Origin: Ischnura elegans
Taxonomy: Eukaryota > Arthropoda > Insecta > Odonata > Coenagrionidae
Reading direction: 5' to 3'
DNA length: 64,000 nucleotides
NCBI RefSeq assembly: GCF_921293095.1
Contig: NC_060251.1
Span: forward strand, 89,080,566-89,144,565
Shown: piece after piece, positions 36,329 to 50,499 of the stretch
Numbering within the stretch: position 1 is the stretch's first letter
Layout of the letters: every line of letters starts with the position of its first letter
Notes under the pieces: model-generated
What the model was told of the DNA's origin: nothing
Seen by the model: only the letters and a program-made list of their open reading frames with translations
The model's database searches: none
Position numbers and translations under genes: made by a program

Positions 36329-36679
36329 TGGGGTAACCTGAAAATCAAATGGATCGACCGAGTTAGTAACGAGGAAGTCCTAAGAAGGGTAGGAGAGAAG
36401 AGAAGCCTCATGAAAACCTTAATAAGAAGACGGAACAACCTTATAGGCCACATCTTGAGACATGATGGCGTGATGAAGACAATCGTCGAAGGACAGGTGG
36501 AAGGCAAGAATGGAAAAGGAAGACCTCGAACAAAATATATGGAACAAGTAAAGAGAGATGTGAAAGAGAAGAAATACGTAGGAGTGAAAAGATTAGCTGA
36601 TAGGAGAACTGAGTGGAGAGCTGCGTCAAACCAATCCTAGGATTGTTGACCAGTCATGATGATGATGATGGGGTAACCT
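36329..36679 (+). mobile_element. 5'-truncated LINE with intact target-site duplication
   Basis: A 3' fragment of the same LINE as 21656-22300 begins at about 36340 inside the reverse transcriptase coding region and keeps a 76-codon frame from 36410 to 36640. It ends in ATGATGATGATG. The sequence TGGGGTAACCT occurs just before it (36329-36339) and again directly after the tail (36669-36679), an 11-base target-site duplication (10 if the last TG belongs to the tail). This is a textbook target-primed insertion, and one of the youngest in the window judging by near-identity to the 22 kb copy. Confidence 0.9.
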
Positions 36680-38995
36680 ACCGTTTATTTCCTTCTTAGG
36701 CAGATATCACCTCTATCATAACTCAGTCCTTGATAAATGATGCTTGCCTCTTACCTATTCCCAGCGGCTATTTCACTGATTGTATTCATGCCACATGCCA
36801 TCTCTGCTATTCTGCAGGAAAATTAATGAATTCCATGGTAAATCTACTTGTCAGGAGATTTAAGTATAGTGAATAATGTCGAGACGTTCATGCAATGATT
36901 GCCTGCTGCTACTGCATCATGGGTGCATTTGATCTTTCCTCATGAAATCGTTATGGAAGCAGCGTAAATGAAAAGGATAAGCCTCATCATTGAATTGATC
37001 GATCCAATTGATATTACAACGAAAAGCATATTTAAGACCGTTAGCCAGTGATACCCTATTTCGCTGAATAAAATTATTCGAGTTCTCTATCTACCACTTT
37101 GCATGAAAATATGAAGTCGTATTATTATCCTTTTTACTTAAAAACCTTCGCGTGGAGTCCAAAATTTAATAGAAATACTCACTCTCGGTACCAGTTCTGG
37201 GGTCACAATAGTGAAACTTTAAGTACTTATTTTTTGTGGCCTGCAATAGTATGTATTTAATTTGAATTGGTAATTTTTTAATACGAAATTTTGTGGTTTG
37301 GTAATTGCTACAAGTATACCAGCATTCATTAATGATTTGAAATATTTCTTAGTGAATTAGTCGTATTTCTTATTTCTATCACCCTAAGAAAATTGACCTT
37401 GCTACCTCAATATAAGTAAACGTCTTCCAGTCATGAAATTAATACAATTTGATTATAAGCATTCATTCTGCAAACTTAAATCCATAACTTATGATCCGAA
37501 TACAGCCGAGTACTCTAGCTAATAATTTACAATGGAAACCCTTTCTTTAACTTAGCATGTAATTCACGACACATGTCTCGCTAATAATTTAAGTGATGGA
37601 ATGCACTTAGGCTGGTGCGGTGACACTCCATCTGTGTTGTAGCCCGACAACTTGTTAAGATGTGACGGAATGCTGTTGAGGTGGAAGACAAATGTTGACG
37701 AACACGTTTTTTCTCTCCTTTACTTTTACTTTCGCTGTCCCATCTTCAGACGCACCTCTGAAACGCTACTATCCATTACCCCGTGGCTTCCACCGGAACC
37801 AATAAGCGGCAAAAAGCTTCAAGTGCATATTGCTAGCAAGCGTTCGACGTCAATAGATACTATTGACATTCTGTTGTTACAAAATTTTTATATAGTTCAT
37901 TCACCCGGGAAAAAATCCGGGAAAATATACAAATACAATCGAATTATGCGTTATCGAATTACAAGTGTTAAATTATAGTAGAACAACGTTTTAAGATGAT
38001 CCTGTAATATTTTCCTACCTAGGTTTCCTATTTCTTGAAATGGCTGCATTGTACTTACTGTGTACTTTTTATGACGGAATTCAGTATTTGTAAGCAAAGT
38101 GATTATTATTTTTTTATTTTCACATATTTTTTTCTGTGATTGGTATCCGTAAAATTTACGCGGTTAAAAATGTAGCTAATCAGTTTTTAATGATTAGGTG
38201 ACGTATTTGACCAGAATTTAGCGAATAATTAAAATTTTCCCTGTTTTTATAGCTTACGTATTAACTGATAACTGAATTCCTTTTCAATAGTGATTTCCAA
38301 CGTATAGTTTGGTCCATTTTGCCTAAGAGCAAATAAAATTCGTTAAAAACTCAATTCCATAAATGACTTTATCATTAATTATCTAAATCGAGCGTTCTGT
38401 CCAACGCTCTATTGAAAGGCGATGAAAGTGGAGTTTTTGTGGTCAATAATAGTATCTAAAGACCCATATTCTCCGGCATCTGGTAAAGGTTTGTAGGATA
38501 GAACTTTGAAGGAAAGAGTGCTGTGGGTGGGATGCTGATAATTGCTTTTAAGGATAGAATACCTGTTAAGCGGGGTTGATTCTCTAAACACTTCATGTAA
38601 ACCTTCTTAAAATAGCATACGTTTTAATAAAAATGTTTCTTTAAAACTTTCTTGGGTGAGCGTCATGTTATTTTAAAACTTTCTGGGCTATGACGCCACG
38701 CCAATGTTTGGGTGGCTCAAACGTTTCCCGACGGTCGCCTTATCAGCGGAATTTTCAAAAAGTAACCTTATAAACAAAAAAAATGGAAACTTTGGGACCA
38801 TCTGAACGTTTACACGGCGAAATCAGCCAAAATGTTGTTAAATACCTTAAGTAAAATAGTTCAAGTTCTTTATTCGTTGGCAGATATTTTTTCTCCTACT
38901 GTCAACCATTTCAGGCGTTATATATTTCAATGCTAAATATAATTGCTATGACCACCTATATCGTGATATAATAAATAAAATTTCCATTGAAATAA
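36680..38995. other. AT-rich intergenic DNA
   Basis: No gene was recognised. The longest frame (37652-37978) begins at TTG and not ATG, has no motif and ordinary AT-rich composition, and is treated as chance. Confidence 0.55.
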
Positions 38996-39000
38996 ATCTG

Positions 39001-39100
39001 GATGGTGCAGTGAGCCGGATAGCCAAATGCCCGTTGTTCGATTCCCTTACCGAGGAATTGTTTTCCTGTAGCAATAAATATTTATTGCTCACTTAAGCTC
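39001..39100 (+). mobile_element. Probable SINE head
   Basis: GATGGTGCAGTGAGCCGGAT (A-box-like) is followed at tRNA spacing by GTTCGATTCCC (a B-box match) and CTTACCGAGG. No cloverleaf ends are seen. The right-hand limit of the body is not defined. Confidence 0.45.
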
Positions 39101-39349
39101 TTACGGAATAATTGTGGTTAGTGTTCGAACGATTGGGGACAAATGCCATGGCTCTATATTCGGTTAAGTATTGCTTCTAAGGGGAATAATACTTCTCACG
39201 GTCCCACCCCAGCCATCTCACACAGGGTTGGTCGTCAGCTCATAACTAAAACAGTGCCCGGGGATTATTCGGTCAACGGTCGTCTACCGAGAGACCGTCC
39301 GACCGGCTGCACCTGATGTGAATCAAAGAGGGCGTTATTTTGAGATTTC

Positions 39350-42300
39350 AAACCTTACAAATTCCAACCCTTCAGACAGCGAGACGAGTTTTTTCCCCTC
39401 GTACTTCGTCGAATGAATAACAAATCCTTATTCGTCCTGTTCTTTCCAATCCCATCAATCTTACGCGTGCTCTTCAAGTCTAGAGAGCGCATCAATTTTA
39501 CCTGGAATTTCACGGTGGCTAATTCTTTCCTTATAATCCAGTAGGATACGAAGAGAATGTTTAAAATATTTTTTTTTGTAATTTCCCTAGAATTGAGTCC
39601 TCATTTTACGTGAGTATCAACGGTCCGAAAATTTAGCCTGCCCATAACTGACATTTACGTAGACTGCAGTAGCCATGAAGGATATTTTTATTTTCACTTA
39701 CGCATAAATTTAATTCTTATACCATATTTGCTACTCTTTGCATTTTTCATTGATACATTTACCATACATTCTCTCGAAAATATAACAGCAATTTTTGAAC
39801 AATTTTTGTGTTTTTTGTATTTTGAAATACAACTGAAGCATTACATTATTTTTGGGGATTTTGTTAGTCTACCTTTATCAAACCTGGCCTCTTCGCAATT
39901 TAATATTTGTTATTTACTCCATGAAAAATAGTTCATTTATTTTAATTGAGGTTCAAGCCCAAAAATTCCATGCTTGGAACAAAGAATAGTTAAGGAAATG
40001 GATTAAATTAATTCTTGGCTTAATTTTATAGGATTTTAATTTGAGGTATATTGTTTCATATTGCGGCAAGAGTAATTTTCTCCATAAAATTTCAGTATGA
40101 TTTGATATTGAGATGTTCACTGCGCAAATCATGGAGAGATGCTACCGAAGCTCTTCATAAGAGCTAGGAAAAATATTTTTAAGGACGAGCAGCTTCGATT
40201 CCAAAACAAGCTATCATATCATAACATGCCACTGAAGAAAGTGCGATTTGGTTGTACAAATATTGATGCGGTATACTCAAGGGAGAAGGTTATTTTACTC
40301 TTGTCATCGTATCTGTTTCGAGTTAAGTTCTCTTTTCTTCTTATGCTGTCATCTCGTGCCCTAATATATGGAGAACTTTTACTCATCGGCATGTAATTTA
40401 ATAGCACTATACTTCATCTATCGCGATTTCCGAGCTTATAAAGTGTGAAAAATTGTTCGTGTATTTTATCCTGCTGAGAAAAGTTGAAAGAAAAGAAATC
40501 AAGAGTTTTTCGTGTCACTCTTAATAACCCATGCTGCTTTTGAGGATATTTACTTTTTCCCTAATTATCTGCAGCGTTACAAGAGAATTTCAAATCATAC
40601 TGAAACTTGATTGTCAGGAGGTGATTGATAAATAAATGTGATAATTTTGAAAATTGGGCATTTTACTCGCGTCGAACAACTGTGCTTTAAAATTGCTGGA
40701 ATATAAAGATGATGTACCTCAAGCACTCGTGTAGTGGAAAAATTAATATTTTTTTAGGCAGAAACTGAATCTGTGACTTTTGATCCAAGAATAAATCCGT
40801 GAAAGAATAGAGAACTTAATTTGGCACTTGATTATGTGTTGCATGCTACTTGCACTCTAAGGAAGTCCTCGATAACAAATATTATCCTTGATTGGCCTTT
40901 GGGAAAGTCACAGTGGGCATCGTAAATCAGCCGCTAATAGGCAGTAATTTTGACAGTCGAATAGTCAGTCTTTATATTCAAGCGTTGTTGTAGGCTTGTA
41001 GAAACAGTGGCACTTTAAGAACCTAGTCCTTCGGAGTGTTTGTTCAATATACGTTACAGTTATGGCGTAAATACTCTCTGTCAGATTATAAATTACACAG
41101 ATTTCCAAACAGCACAGAAGACCATTGCAGAAATATAGAGTGACATATTTGAGATATTGAGTGAATTGTTGGCCGGGGTACCACAAAAAATAACAATCAT
41201 CGTCACCTACCTCCATCGCACCAATCTCCAGTCTAATAAGTGCTTATATAAGTAAGTATTTCTGGGTGCAACTTTTAAGGTCACACACTTTGGAGATATA
41301 TTATCGCACACTTAGTAATGTCCCAGATGTAAAATATTACTTGCATCATTTCTCAAAACTTAACAAATACCACTTCAAATACAGGGATCATACACATTTT
41401 TGATACATTTTATGGTACACAGCGTAACATACCAGATGTAAAAGATTACCAACACCATTTCTCATCATTGAACAAATGTAAGTGTAATTTTATTTTTGAA
41501 TTTTCCGTTATGTGCGAGTCTAGTTTCCAATGTTATTGTATTCCTCAAGTGGGTTGCCGGACCAGGAAAGAATCACTGTGAGGATTATTTCGGTGTAGTG
41601 GTAAGTGCTGGGAAGCATAAGGGGATAGAGGAGGTTACCTCTAGTTCAAAAGAGCGGTCTTGAAGTTGGTAGCGACTCAATTCCTATCCCTTCAGAACCA
41701 ATCGTTGGTGCACTGCTCCACTTGGCTTACCCTCTGTGAACGTGGCTGTGCGAGCTCATTGTGTCTCTCAGCCTCGCGTGCCTGGAATGCATAGACGACG
41801 GGAAATATGAACGGCCCGGGGCATGGGTCAGATGGATAAGCCGTTACCTCTAAGGGTGCACCCGCATCATTTACGTCGGACCGCAAACCGAAGTTATTCC
41901 ATTAAAGCCCGTAAGAAACACGCAGCCTAGCGGGCACGCGTTATCTCTTTCCAGCGATCTCATGAGGCGACGCTTGAAGGCGGAGAGAAAGCATCTCAAT
42001 TGTTTTCCCGAGGAGAATACTGAGGGGCCACTTTACTCCAGTTACAGTTTATGGTTTAATGGCTACCCATTCGGACTCCCTTGATTGCTGGGTTCCTCAT
42101 ACCTCTTTATGGGATTCCACCCAGGGAATTTCATACCATGATACACAACGTTGCATATGAATGAATCGTAGTTTTTATGAAACAGAGTACGTTAGAATAA
42201 TGATTTTTGAGTGTACTTAAGGAGCAAAGCCAATTATTCATCCAAAGTGGACCTCAGTTTTAAATGTATTCTTAATCTTTTTTGTCCTTCAATAATCCAA

Positions 42301-45300
42301 ATTTTTCTCTCCATAACTATTCAAATAACTACCTGTCCATTGTGAGTTTTCAAATATTCTTCTTACCGTCTGATAAAATCACATATTTATGCATCGTACA
42401 GCCAAAACTTCAGTGTCAAACGTTCGCGATGCGGGACTAATTTTGTGAATATAGCTTAGAAGTTTCATGACCATGTACTCAAGAAACATATTGTGTTCAG
42501 AAAAGTACTCTAATGGGTTGACATTTATAATTGAGATGCAAATATTTTTACGTGGGGAGAAAATCAAAATTCAATTTTATTTACCCATTATCTGTTTTGT
42601 TCATCCATTTAATCATTAAAATTAACATCGAATGTGATGTAAAAGGCGGAAAGTAATTTTAAAGTGTTACCCATGAAGAAATGAAGCTTTGTCGTAAATA
42701 TCATATCTAAATTTGTGTTTTATTTTCACTCTTCTCACTTGCTGGACAGGATCGGTACCTGTGTGTATGAAATAAATGGCGAGCCAGCGACCGCATGTGT
42801 TATACAGGTTACTTATTTCACTCATTTCTGTCGCCACTGTTAACATGCCAAGTTTTTGGATCTGTTGGGGAATCATTTTGTGAAATACCCTTACCTGGTC
42901 TGTATATATACTTCTGTTTTATTTAACGATTCATTTGTTCATAATTACGTTTTGGTGGTGTTTCATGAAGGACAAAGACAATTGAAAACAATTTACACGA
43001 TCCGTTTCCAAACTGGGCCCAGATTTCCCATCATTCTTTCCCCGTTTCTTCAGATAATGACAAAGCAATTTCTTGCGAACATCGGGGTGTGATCCAACTG
43101 TCGGATGAAAATTGATATTCATTGGGCTCCGACTCCCAGCCAAGGTCAAACGCTTTCCTTCTTCGAAACGAGGCACTTTGAATGAGACTTTGCCACATAA
43201 TATGAGATACATCGTTAGTCGGCTCGGAGGGTTAATGACCTAAGGAATGCTGGATTTCGCACAAGAGGTTGGTGACTGACCTTTTTCTTTCAGCAGCCGC
43301 AAAAAAAATCGTAGTAGCATTAAATAACTCACAGCTTGGACTCAACTTTCAAGCTTTTCCTGTTTCTCTCGTGTGAATGGCCTTGCCTCTCGGATTAAGT
43401 TAGTTTTCATTCTAATGCTCCGCAGCGCTTGATTAGGTCCGGACTCCGACGTGACAGTAACCTTTCTGCGATGTCCATTTTCGCATTTGGAACTTAATAC
43501 AGTTGCCCGCTGTGCAGCTCAGGCAATTTTACGCTCACCCATTAAGGAAACCATGATATCTACATATGTCGCTGCTCTCCCATAAACCTTAGCTCTCTGT
43601 AATCTTGTACCATTTTGAGATTACGACTCATATTATTGCTTTTAACCAACGATTTTAATACAACCTAGTTTCATGATTCAGATTTCGGAGACGCTGAGGC
43701 TAAAAGTGATTGCTCTTGCGGAATTATGCTTGGTTTTGCACCAACTGCTTTAATCTTAGTAATTGGAAGTTTTATTGTTGTATTTATATTCATATTTAAC
43801 AACATTTGAAATAATGGCAAGTTTTGTGTACCGCTTGAGGGACTTGTGCTGGCAGGTGTAGTACGAGAGTAAGTGGTGTCAGTGATCGACAACACCCATA
43901 AACTTGTTGTATTCCACCACTGCTTCGGGTTTACCTCTCCCCTTAATGATTCTAGTAGATTCTTCAGCGAATAGATTCTAATGCCATCTTTTTCATATTA
44001 ATGTTTTGAAAATTTTTCTTTTAAAAATAAGTCCATCATCAATTGAAGAAATAGTTTTTATAATGACGTCTTAATAATTGGGATAGGTTTGAGGAAGCTA
44101 AAGAGTATGAAAGTAGTTCTAATTTTTCATGTAATTGTGCTTGCGTAACATGTTTTTAATCAAATATTAAACTCGGCTGCTTCATTTGAAAGTGCACCCT
44201 CAAAAAATTACCTCAATTGCCGTCTGAATTACTTCACTATCCGTTTTGATTTTTGATGCATGATTTTGTATTTCAGCCTCAATGAATTCCGGCCTTGATG
44301 AATAGGCATGCAATTTTTGGAACTTGGCTGCTGGTTTTAACTATTACGCTTTGGCCTGCAGGTTTGATGCTTCCTAATTAAAAGCGATTCATCGGAAGTG
44401 GTTGAAATTTATACTGACATGGAATGCAAGGTATGGAGGAAAATATCCGGGATTCGGAAGTCTAAAGAAATGATCAGTGTAAGATTCATCTTCTAAATTT
44501 TTCGGAAACATGGGGTTCAAAGTAACTGCCTCGGGCCAGGAGGAAAACTCCTGTAGAATATTTTGTTTATGACTCATATTTGAGGTAGGCTTTGCCTCAG
44601 ATTTCTTAGAAAAACACTTTTTGGTCACGTTCTGGTTAAGCAATTTGGTAGAGGAAAAATGTGCTTGTCTTCATCATTTTTTTCGTCTACGTCATTCAGA
44701 CGTGTAAGGATCTTTATTATCTGATATTTTCAAGATGTGTGGTTCAATAAACTAGATTCAAATTCTTTGATACTACCTGCATGGCTGCTGTGAAAAATAG
44801 TGAATAGTGAAATAGCACTTGCTTGCTTGTTAATTTATTAAATTTTTCATAAAAAATAATCGATGAATTGGTTCTCCATATCGAAAAAGACGTAATCATA
44901 AAAATTACCTTTATAAGAACATATCTTTGAAAGTCAGAATTGCTTTAGCTAATACCAAGAGCATTCAAAGCAAACACTATATTGAGGGAGCATTATTTGT
45001 ATTTTAATTACCATGCTTAAGTAGTATCTATATATATAAAAGAAATCGTGTTAGTTGCACCATTTTGAGAAAAGAGTTAGTTACACCATTTAATCGAGAG
45101 CATCTGCATCTCTTTTAATGATACCTGGTTTTTTGGATTCGTCCCAGCCCCAGATAACAGACTAAACATTAAGCAACATTAAAAGTTCACGAAAAAAATT
45201 GATCTTGATCTTAGGGTTATATTTTTAAAAGTTGGTAAACTGAAAAAGCTATCACGTTTGTCTAAACTAGACGATTTGTTTTGTTTTAACCAATTTAATG

Positions 45301-47150
45301 GCTGAGATTCTTAACGATTTTAAAAAACATTTCAATAGTAAAAAACTACTATAATACTCACACATATTTTGATAATACTCACAAATATAACTGTTTTACG
45401 AAGGTTAGCTCTTACTTATTACAGAAGTTAGCTGTGTTATTACTTTAAGTATGCTTAAAAAATTGCATAGTAAATGAGTGATCACTATTTTGAACTTTAA
45501 CCGGGCGAATATTCTACCTGTGAAAATGTTTATCCTATCCACTAGCATCTGCTTGATGGTATTGGTCTTTCGTACTGAGTTATAATTTATTGCAGCTACC
45601 GTTTTGCTCTTCAAAAACGTCGCGTCTTTGTGTCGAAGCATTCCTTTTTATTGATGCTGTGGAAAAGAATCAATTTTAATGGCCGTGTAGATCTTTTGTC
45701 TTTGGAAATCCGCCGTATTATTCATTTTATTTGCCTCATGTGTCTGAAAAAACAAACCATCTGAGCCAATAAATTCCTTGCAAAATCAAAAGGGTTTATT
45801 CGCAGCTGCTTGTCATGAGGTTTAAAAAGAAAAGAAAATGCCGAGAAATTACCCGGTGTATTTTTGTCCTGCCGATGTAATGCATATTTATTATGTCCTC
45901 AAGCAACATTTCTCACGCTGGCAGTTGAATCGTATTTACTCTGAATATTATGTCTATTTTTCATTGACTTTATCGATCGCACAATGAGCGGATGTTCTTC
46001 CCGCAAAAAATATCATAAAAGACCTTTGGCTACGGCCATTCACAAAAGAATATTTGCCTCCTGCTAAAATATTCGGTTTTATAACTTGGCTATTTTAATC
46101 TCAACCTGTTAATTTTTATAGTATCGTGAATGCAATTGGAAAGGAGCGTATCTTTACATTTTACATGCATCTTTTACCCCCTCGTGCTAAGATTATTATT
46201 CATAAATATTTCTGAGGATACCTATGTTCCCTTGTTTTGTTGAAATTGTTTGTTTTTTAGTTTTTTGACTAAGACTTGTCTTTTTTATTTTTGTTTTCTT
46301 ATCTGTATAAAAATACTAATTAATATTCAGCCCTTAGTAGCATTTTAATCCTCAGCAAGATGGAAGATAATTAATGAATGTTGGAGGTGTTTGAGCAACG
46401 AATTTTTGGAAGAGTGAAGGAAATATTTGTATCCAAATAGTCAGAAAACAAAAAAAACTGGAAAAGGGGGAGAGGTGGATGAACCACTTCGGACCAAAAG
46501 ATGCTTTGTTAGGCTAGTGGCTCTGCTGAAAATTATTATACGATTTATAATGGGCATTAGATTCACAATTTAAGTAATATCGTTAGTCCCAAATGATGCT
46601 ATTAATACTCTCATTGGTTATGTCTATTTGCTTTAGCATCTGAAAGTGTGAATTTGTTGGCACATTAGCATAAAATAAAATACTAACTAGTTGGATAATT
46701 TTTATTGGATACGTGCTCACGATGAATCAGGAAAAGAAAAAGTGGTGCCTCAAGAACTTTCAAAACAAAGTTAGGTATGATGCGTTTCAGGCAACAGGCT
46801 ACTACATTTAGGTAATGGGTCCCTTTTAGCATCCCGGATGCTTTAATAATTCTGAATTGTAGGTATAACCTATGATTTCGTAATTTTGTACCGTTTTCTC
46901 AAAGTTTCATGGACGCTATTTATTTCCTTCCGTGAGTTTCTCTCCCAGTTTGCCCAGCCTCGTTATTGCCTAAAAAAAAAAAACACTTTTTGGAACCATA
47001 TAATATGAAACACTTGGTTCATCACCCTGGGCCCGTAGTGCCACCGGCAAAACACATGCTGCACGCTATCCTGTCTTATACCTATAAGTCATATAAATTT
47101 TAAATCCCATCATACTCTAAAAAATAAAATAAATGTAGCTATTGCACTAA
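39350..47150. other. Long AT-rich intergenic DNA
   Basis: Nothing coding was recognised. At about 41590-41660 a GTGTAGTGGTAAGTGCTGGG run followed by AGTTCAAAAGAGC could be a decayed SINE head. Positions 41680-41990 are GC-richer without a convincing frame. The remaining open frames are short, AT-driven and motif-free. Confidence 0.5.
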
Positions 47151-47199
47151 AATTTAGAGCTCTAAAATTTGTAAGGAACATTGTAATAACTTTTCAAGC

Positions 47200-47345
47200 C
47201 ATTTTATACATCAAATTAATGTAATTATATTCGTTCATAGTCTTAAAGAAGGTATAAAAATATAGCGAAACGTTGGCCAAGATTTTGCAAGATCTGCACT
47301 CCGGGAATCTAATCAACGTCAAAAATTGAGGCCAAAAGAAAGGAA
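47200..47345 (+). repeat. Segmental duplication, left block, copy 1
   Basis: Landmarks TTCATAGTCTTAAAGA, then AGATCTGCACTCCG, then a purine-rich GAGG/GATC AAGAAA run are shared in order with 49578-49735. With 48360-48780 it forms a roughly 2.1-2.4 kb duplicated unit. Confidence 0.65.
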
Positions 47346-48359
47346 AAAAAAACTCGATTTTTCTCAGATAAGCTCGAGAAAATGAAAATTTTAAAGAAAT
47401 GAAACACAATTTTAAGAAATTTTAAAGTATTTTTATACTTTTATGTAGCGTGAACTGCAAAAAAAGCAGCTTAGTCTTCCTGCTTGATTACCTTTTTATT
47501 TCAATATCACGGATGTTGATTAATCTAAGGAATTTCATCGGGCCCATCAAATCGTGATAAAGCTTCAGTTAGCTTCAGAACTAACCTTGAACCTCCATTG
47601 CTCCTAAAGAATTCCTGACCATTATAGGCATCAGTTCATTTTTAGATTCGAATTCAAGACCTCGTACCATTTACGGTTTATGTAGCTTTAAGTCAATCTT
47701 TTATTTGTATTTAGATCTCCTATCCACTCTGACCGTTTCAATCTTTTTTAACTTCTTCATCTCTCATATCTGGTTAAGGATTGCCACTATTACTCATCTC
47801 AGGTGAAGGCTGAAATCAATCACGCTTTTCCATAGCTTGAAGATGCCATTCTTTATCAATCCAACATCCGTTCTTTTGTTAGGACTTACGCTCCAGTCTT
47901 TTTTTTTTTTTAGCTTCGGCAGTTCTTCACGCATAAGTTATGCACTCAATCCAAATTGATAGTACTTGTGCGAGTGGAACAAACCACAGCACTTACAAGC
48001 TTATGCGATAATAACTATGCCTCTCTAAGATACCATCAGTGGCAGTTGGAGTGCACTAGACCTTTGGTGAACTTGAGGTGATTTATTACGTGTCGCTGAG
48101 TCGCTTAATTAAGTGTTGACCGCTTTTATTTGGAATTCCCTGCGGGCGTGGTGTCATGGATTCCAGGACACGTTGTCAAGATACCAGCGCCATTGTTGGT
48201 AGATAATCAGTGAGTTATGCCATGAATGCCAACAAAGATCATTGCGTTACCTTGGTAGCATTAGAACCAATTGACTTCAATTGAGCTGAGTTAATGCTAT
48301 TAGTTTTGTAAATTAGTAAATTACCTATGGTGACACCTTCAATATTTTTCTCAAAATTT

Positions 48360-48780
48360 TCCATTTAATCCCTCTAATATATTGTAATCATGGGAGATTT
48401 TTAACAATTTAACTTTTTACAAACTTCTATTCCTGCTCATTTCAGCTCCGTTAGACGTATATTTTTCATGGAAAACAGTATTGTGTGATTTTAGCTTGAA
48501 TAAAAATAAAACAGTATGCTAATGATCTTTAGAATATTGGAAAAGGTACCAAGAGTAATTATTCCGTGAAGTTTTACTTCCTAAGAATTTATTAGAAAAC
48601 ACCGAAATTTTATTCATACCCGATGAAAAATAAAAATATGTTTGATTTGTAGTATGGGGTTTACTGTGTCGAAACTTGGACATTACGGAAGGACGACAAA
48701 TGACTGGATGACTTCGAAACATGAGTGTTCAGGAGAATAGAGAAGGTGAAGTGGAGGAACGACGAACATAGTGAGTGAGG
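48360..48780 (+). repeat. Segmental duplication, right block, copy 1, with LINE remnant
   Basis: Shared in order with 50500-51020: CCTCTA-TAT, CAGCTCCG-TAGA, ATTGGAAAA-GTACCAA, AATTATTC-CCGTG and GGAAGGACGA. From about 48665 a decayed reverse transcriptase frame is visible (ETWTLRKDDK, then a FET-like stretch and RRIEKVKW), broken by stops. This belongs to a LINE type related to that at 54599-54880. Confidence 0.6.
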
Positions 48781-49577
48781 AGAGGCAGCGTCCAGATGAG
48801 GCACAGAGGAGACAGAGGGTATAGATCGAGCGATTACTTAGCGGGGAGGGAATGTTGAAAACGGTGTGTAGAAAATTGTGTAAACGTGGGTTAAGATGTA
48901 AGAGAACTTGATTTTTAGCATATGGAGGAAGTGGGTTCTAATGTTAATAGAAGAGGGATATACAAATTGAGACGGGAGACAAGGAGAGGTGATCGGAAAA
49001 ATTCTCCATGTAAACCTGCCCTGACCGGTATAATACTCGGATATTTCGTAATAATTTTCATCATATCCAGATGATAATTCGGCAGAGTCACAGCTCTAGG
49101 GTAGAAGAACGCGTACATATCACTATTCATTCACTTAGAGGTGGGCAGAGAATAATAAGGACCAAGATATATTCTAAATGTATTAAATAAAACTAAGGAA
49201 TGCGTTTAAAATCAAAATGCTGTCTAGGTACTCGATTTTCTAATGAATTAAAGAGAGTATGTTGATTGTTTTGCTTTAGTTAAGCGATTTTTAGAGAATA
49301 CTTATAAATAACGAATTGGTAAGACACATATTGGTAATGATGGTTGTTTTATCAGAAAAAGGTAGTTAACTCATTAATTAAATGAAGAGAATCTTTATAG
49401 AAATAATGACAATTAGCATATGTTCTAGTATGATATGAAAAAATGTTTGCGAACGTTTCGATGTATTTCTTATATCTAATTCGGGGCTATGGATGATAAT
49501 GTTTTTTTACAATTATAAAATAAAATACATAAAAATAATTCAATATATAATGAGAAGTGAATTAAGTTTAATTAAGC

Positions 49578-49735
49578 AAAGAATGGAATACAATTTAATG
49601 TATCCATTATCATTCATAGTCTTAAAGATGATAAAAAAATATGTCAAACAATTTTGCATATAATTCTCAGATCTGCACTCCGAGAAGTCAATCATCATTA
49701 AATGATTGAGATCAAGAAAAAGAAATGGGTTTCAT
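49578..49735 (+). repeat. Segmental duplication, left block, copy 2
   Basis: This is the second copy of 47200-47345, offset about 2.38 kb, with the landmarks TTCATAGTCTTAAAGA and AGATCTGCACTCCGAGAA in the same order and orientation. Confidence 0.65.
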
Positions 49736-49779
49736 AGTAATAATTACTAATGTAGATACGTAATAAAATCTATATCGAC

Positions 49780-50130
49780 TTGATCATTTCCCAACTCGAT
49801 CGAAATCGCGTTCTTCTGAGAACGTTTAAAGCAGTGTGGGCGAGGCTTTCCGCGTGGCTGCCTCGCGAAAATAAATTCAAAAGAATCTCTCCTCCCCACT
49901 GTGAGAAGCAGGATAGAGCTCTCCATTTCTCCTTTTCTTTCTCTCTCCCTCTTGTCTTCTCGTTAAGGGCGTTGCCGTCTTATTTCGGCGAGAAGGAGGG
50001 GCGGGGAGTATGTAGGAAGGTTAAGAGAGGAAGGTGAAGAGGAGAAATGGCGTGGTTTTTAGCGAGTGGTCTGGTCGAGGTGATAGCCGTCCGGTCTGTG
50101 GATCACGCTGTGTAGAGGAAAATTCCATGT
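49780..50130. other. GC-rich island between duplicated blocks
   Basis: A GC-rich stretch containing both pyrimidine-rich (CTCCTTTTCTTTCTCTCTCC) and purine-rich (GAGAGGAAGGTGAAGAGGAG) tracts. It has no counterpart in the first duplication copy that I could align. The frame at 49780-50037 is not convincing as a protein. It may be regulatory; nothing was recognised. Confidence 0.4.
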
Positions 50131-50499
50131 TCACACCATAGATGGAGTTTAGAAAATTGCCAGAGGTGATAAATCCCAATATTTTACCTCTATTTTACCA
50201 TAGAGTAAGTATATATAGAGGGCTAACAACACGTATAAAAATCGTGTACGTTTTGGTGTAGTTCTGGAACAATTAACCAGATGGCTACGAACAATTTTTG
50301 CGATTATTTTTATTTGCTCGTTCCACAAGTCTAAAAATATATTCTGAAGCAGAAAGGGTTGCTACGTTAAGTGGAGACATTGATTATTCAAATTAGTTTA
50401 TAACAATTGTTATAAAAAATTCTCGAATTACGGCTAATTACTTGACTTTACGAGTTACTTACGTACCGACTAGTATATGATTTTACTCACATTTTCGCA

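Noticed and set aside
37652-37978. 108-codon frame
   Set aside because: Starts with TTG, AT-rich codon use, no domain, no splice or promoter context.
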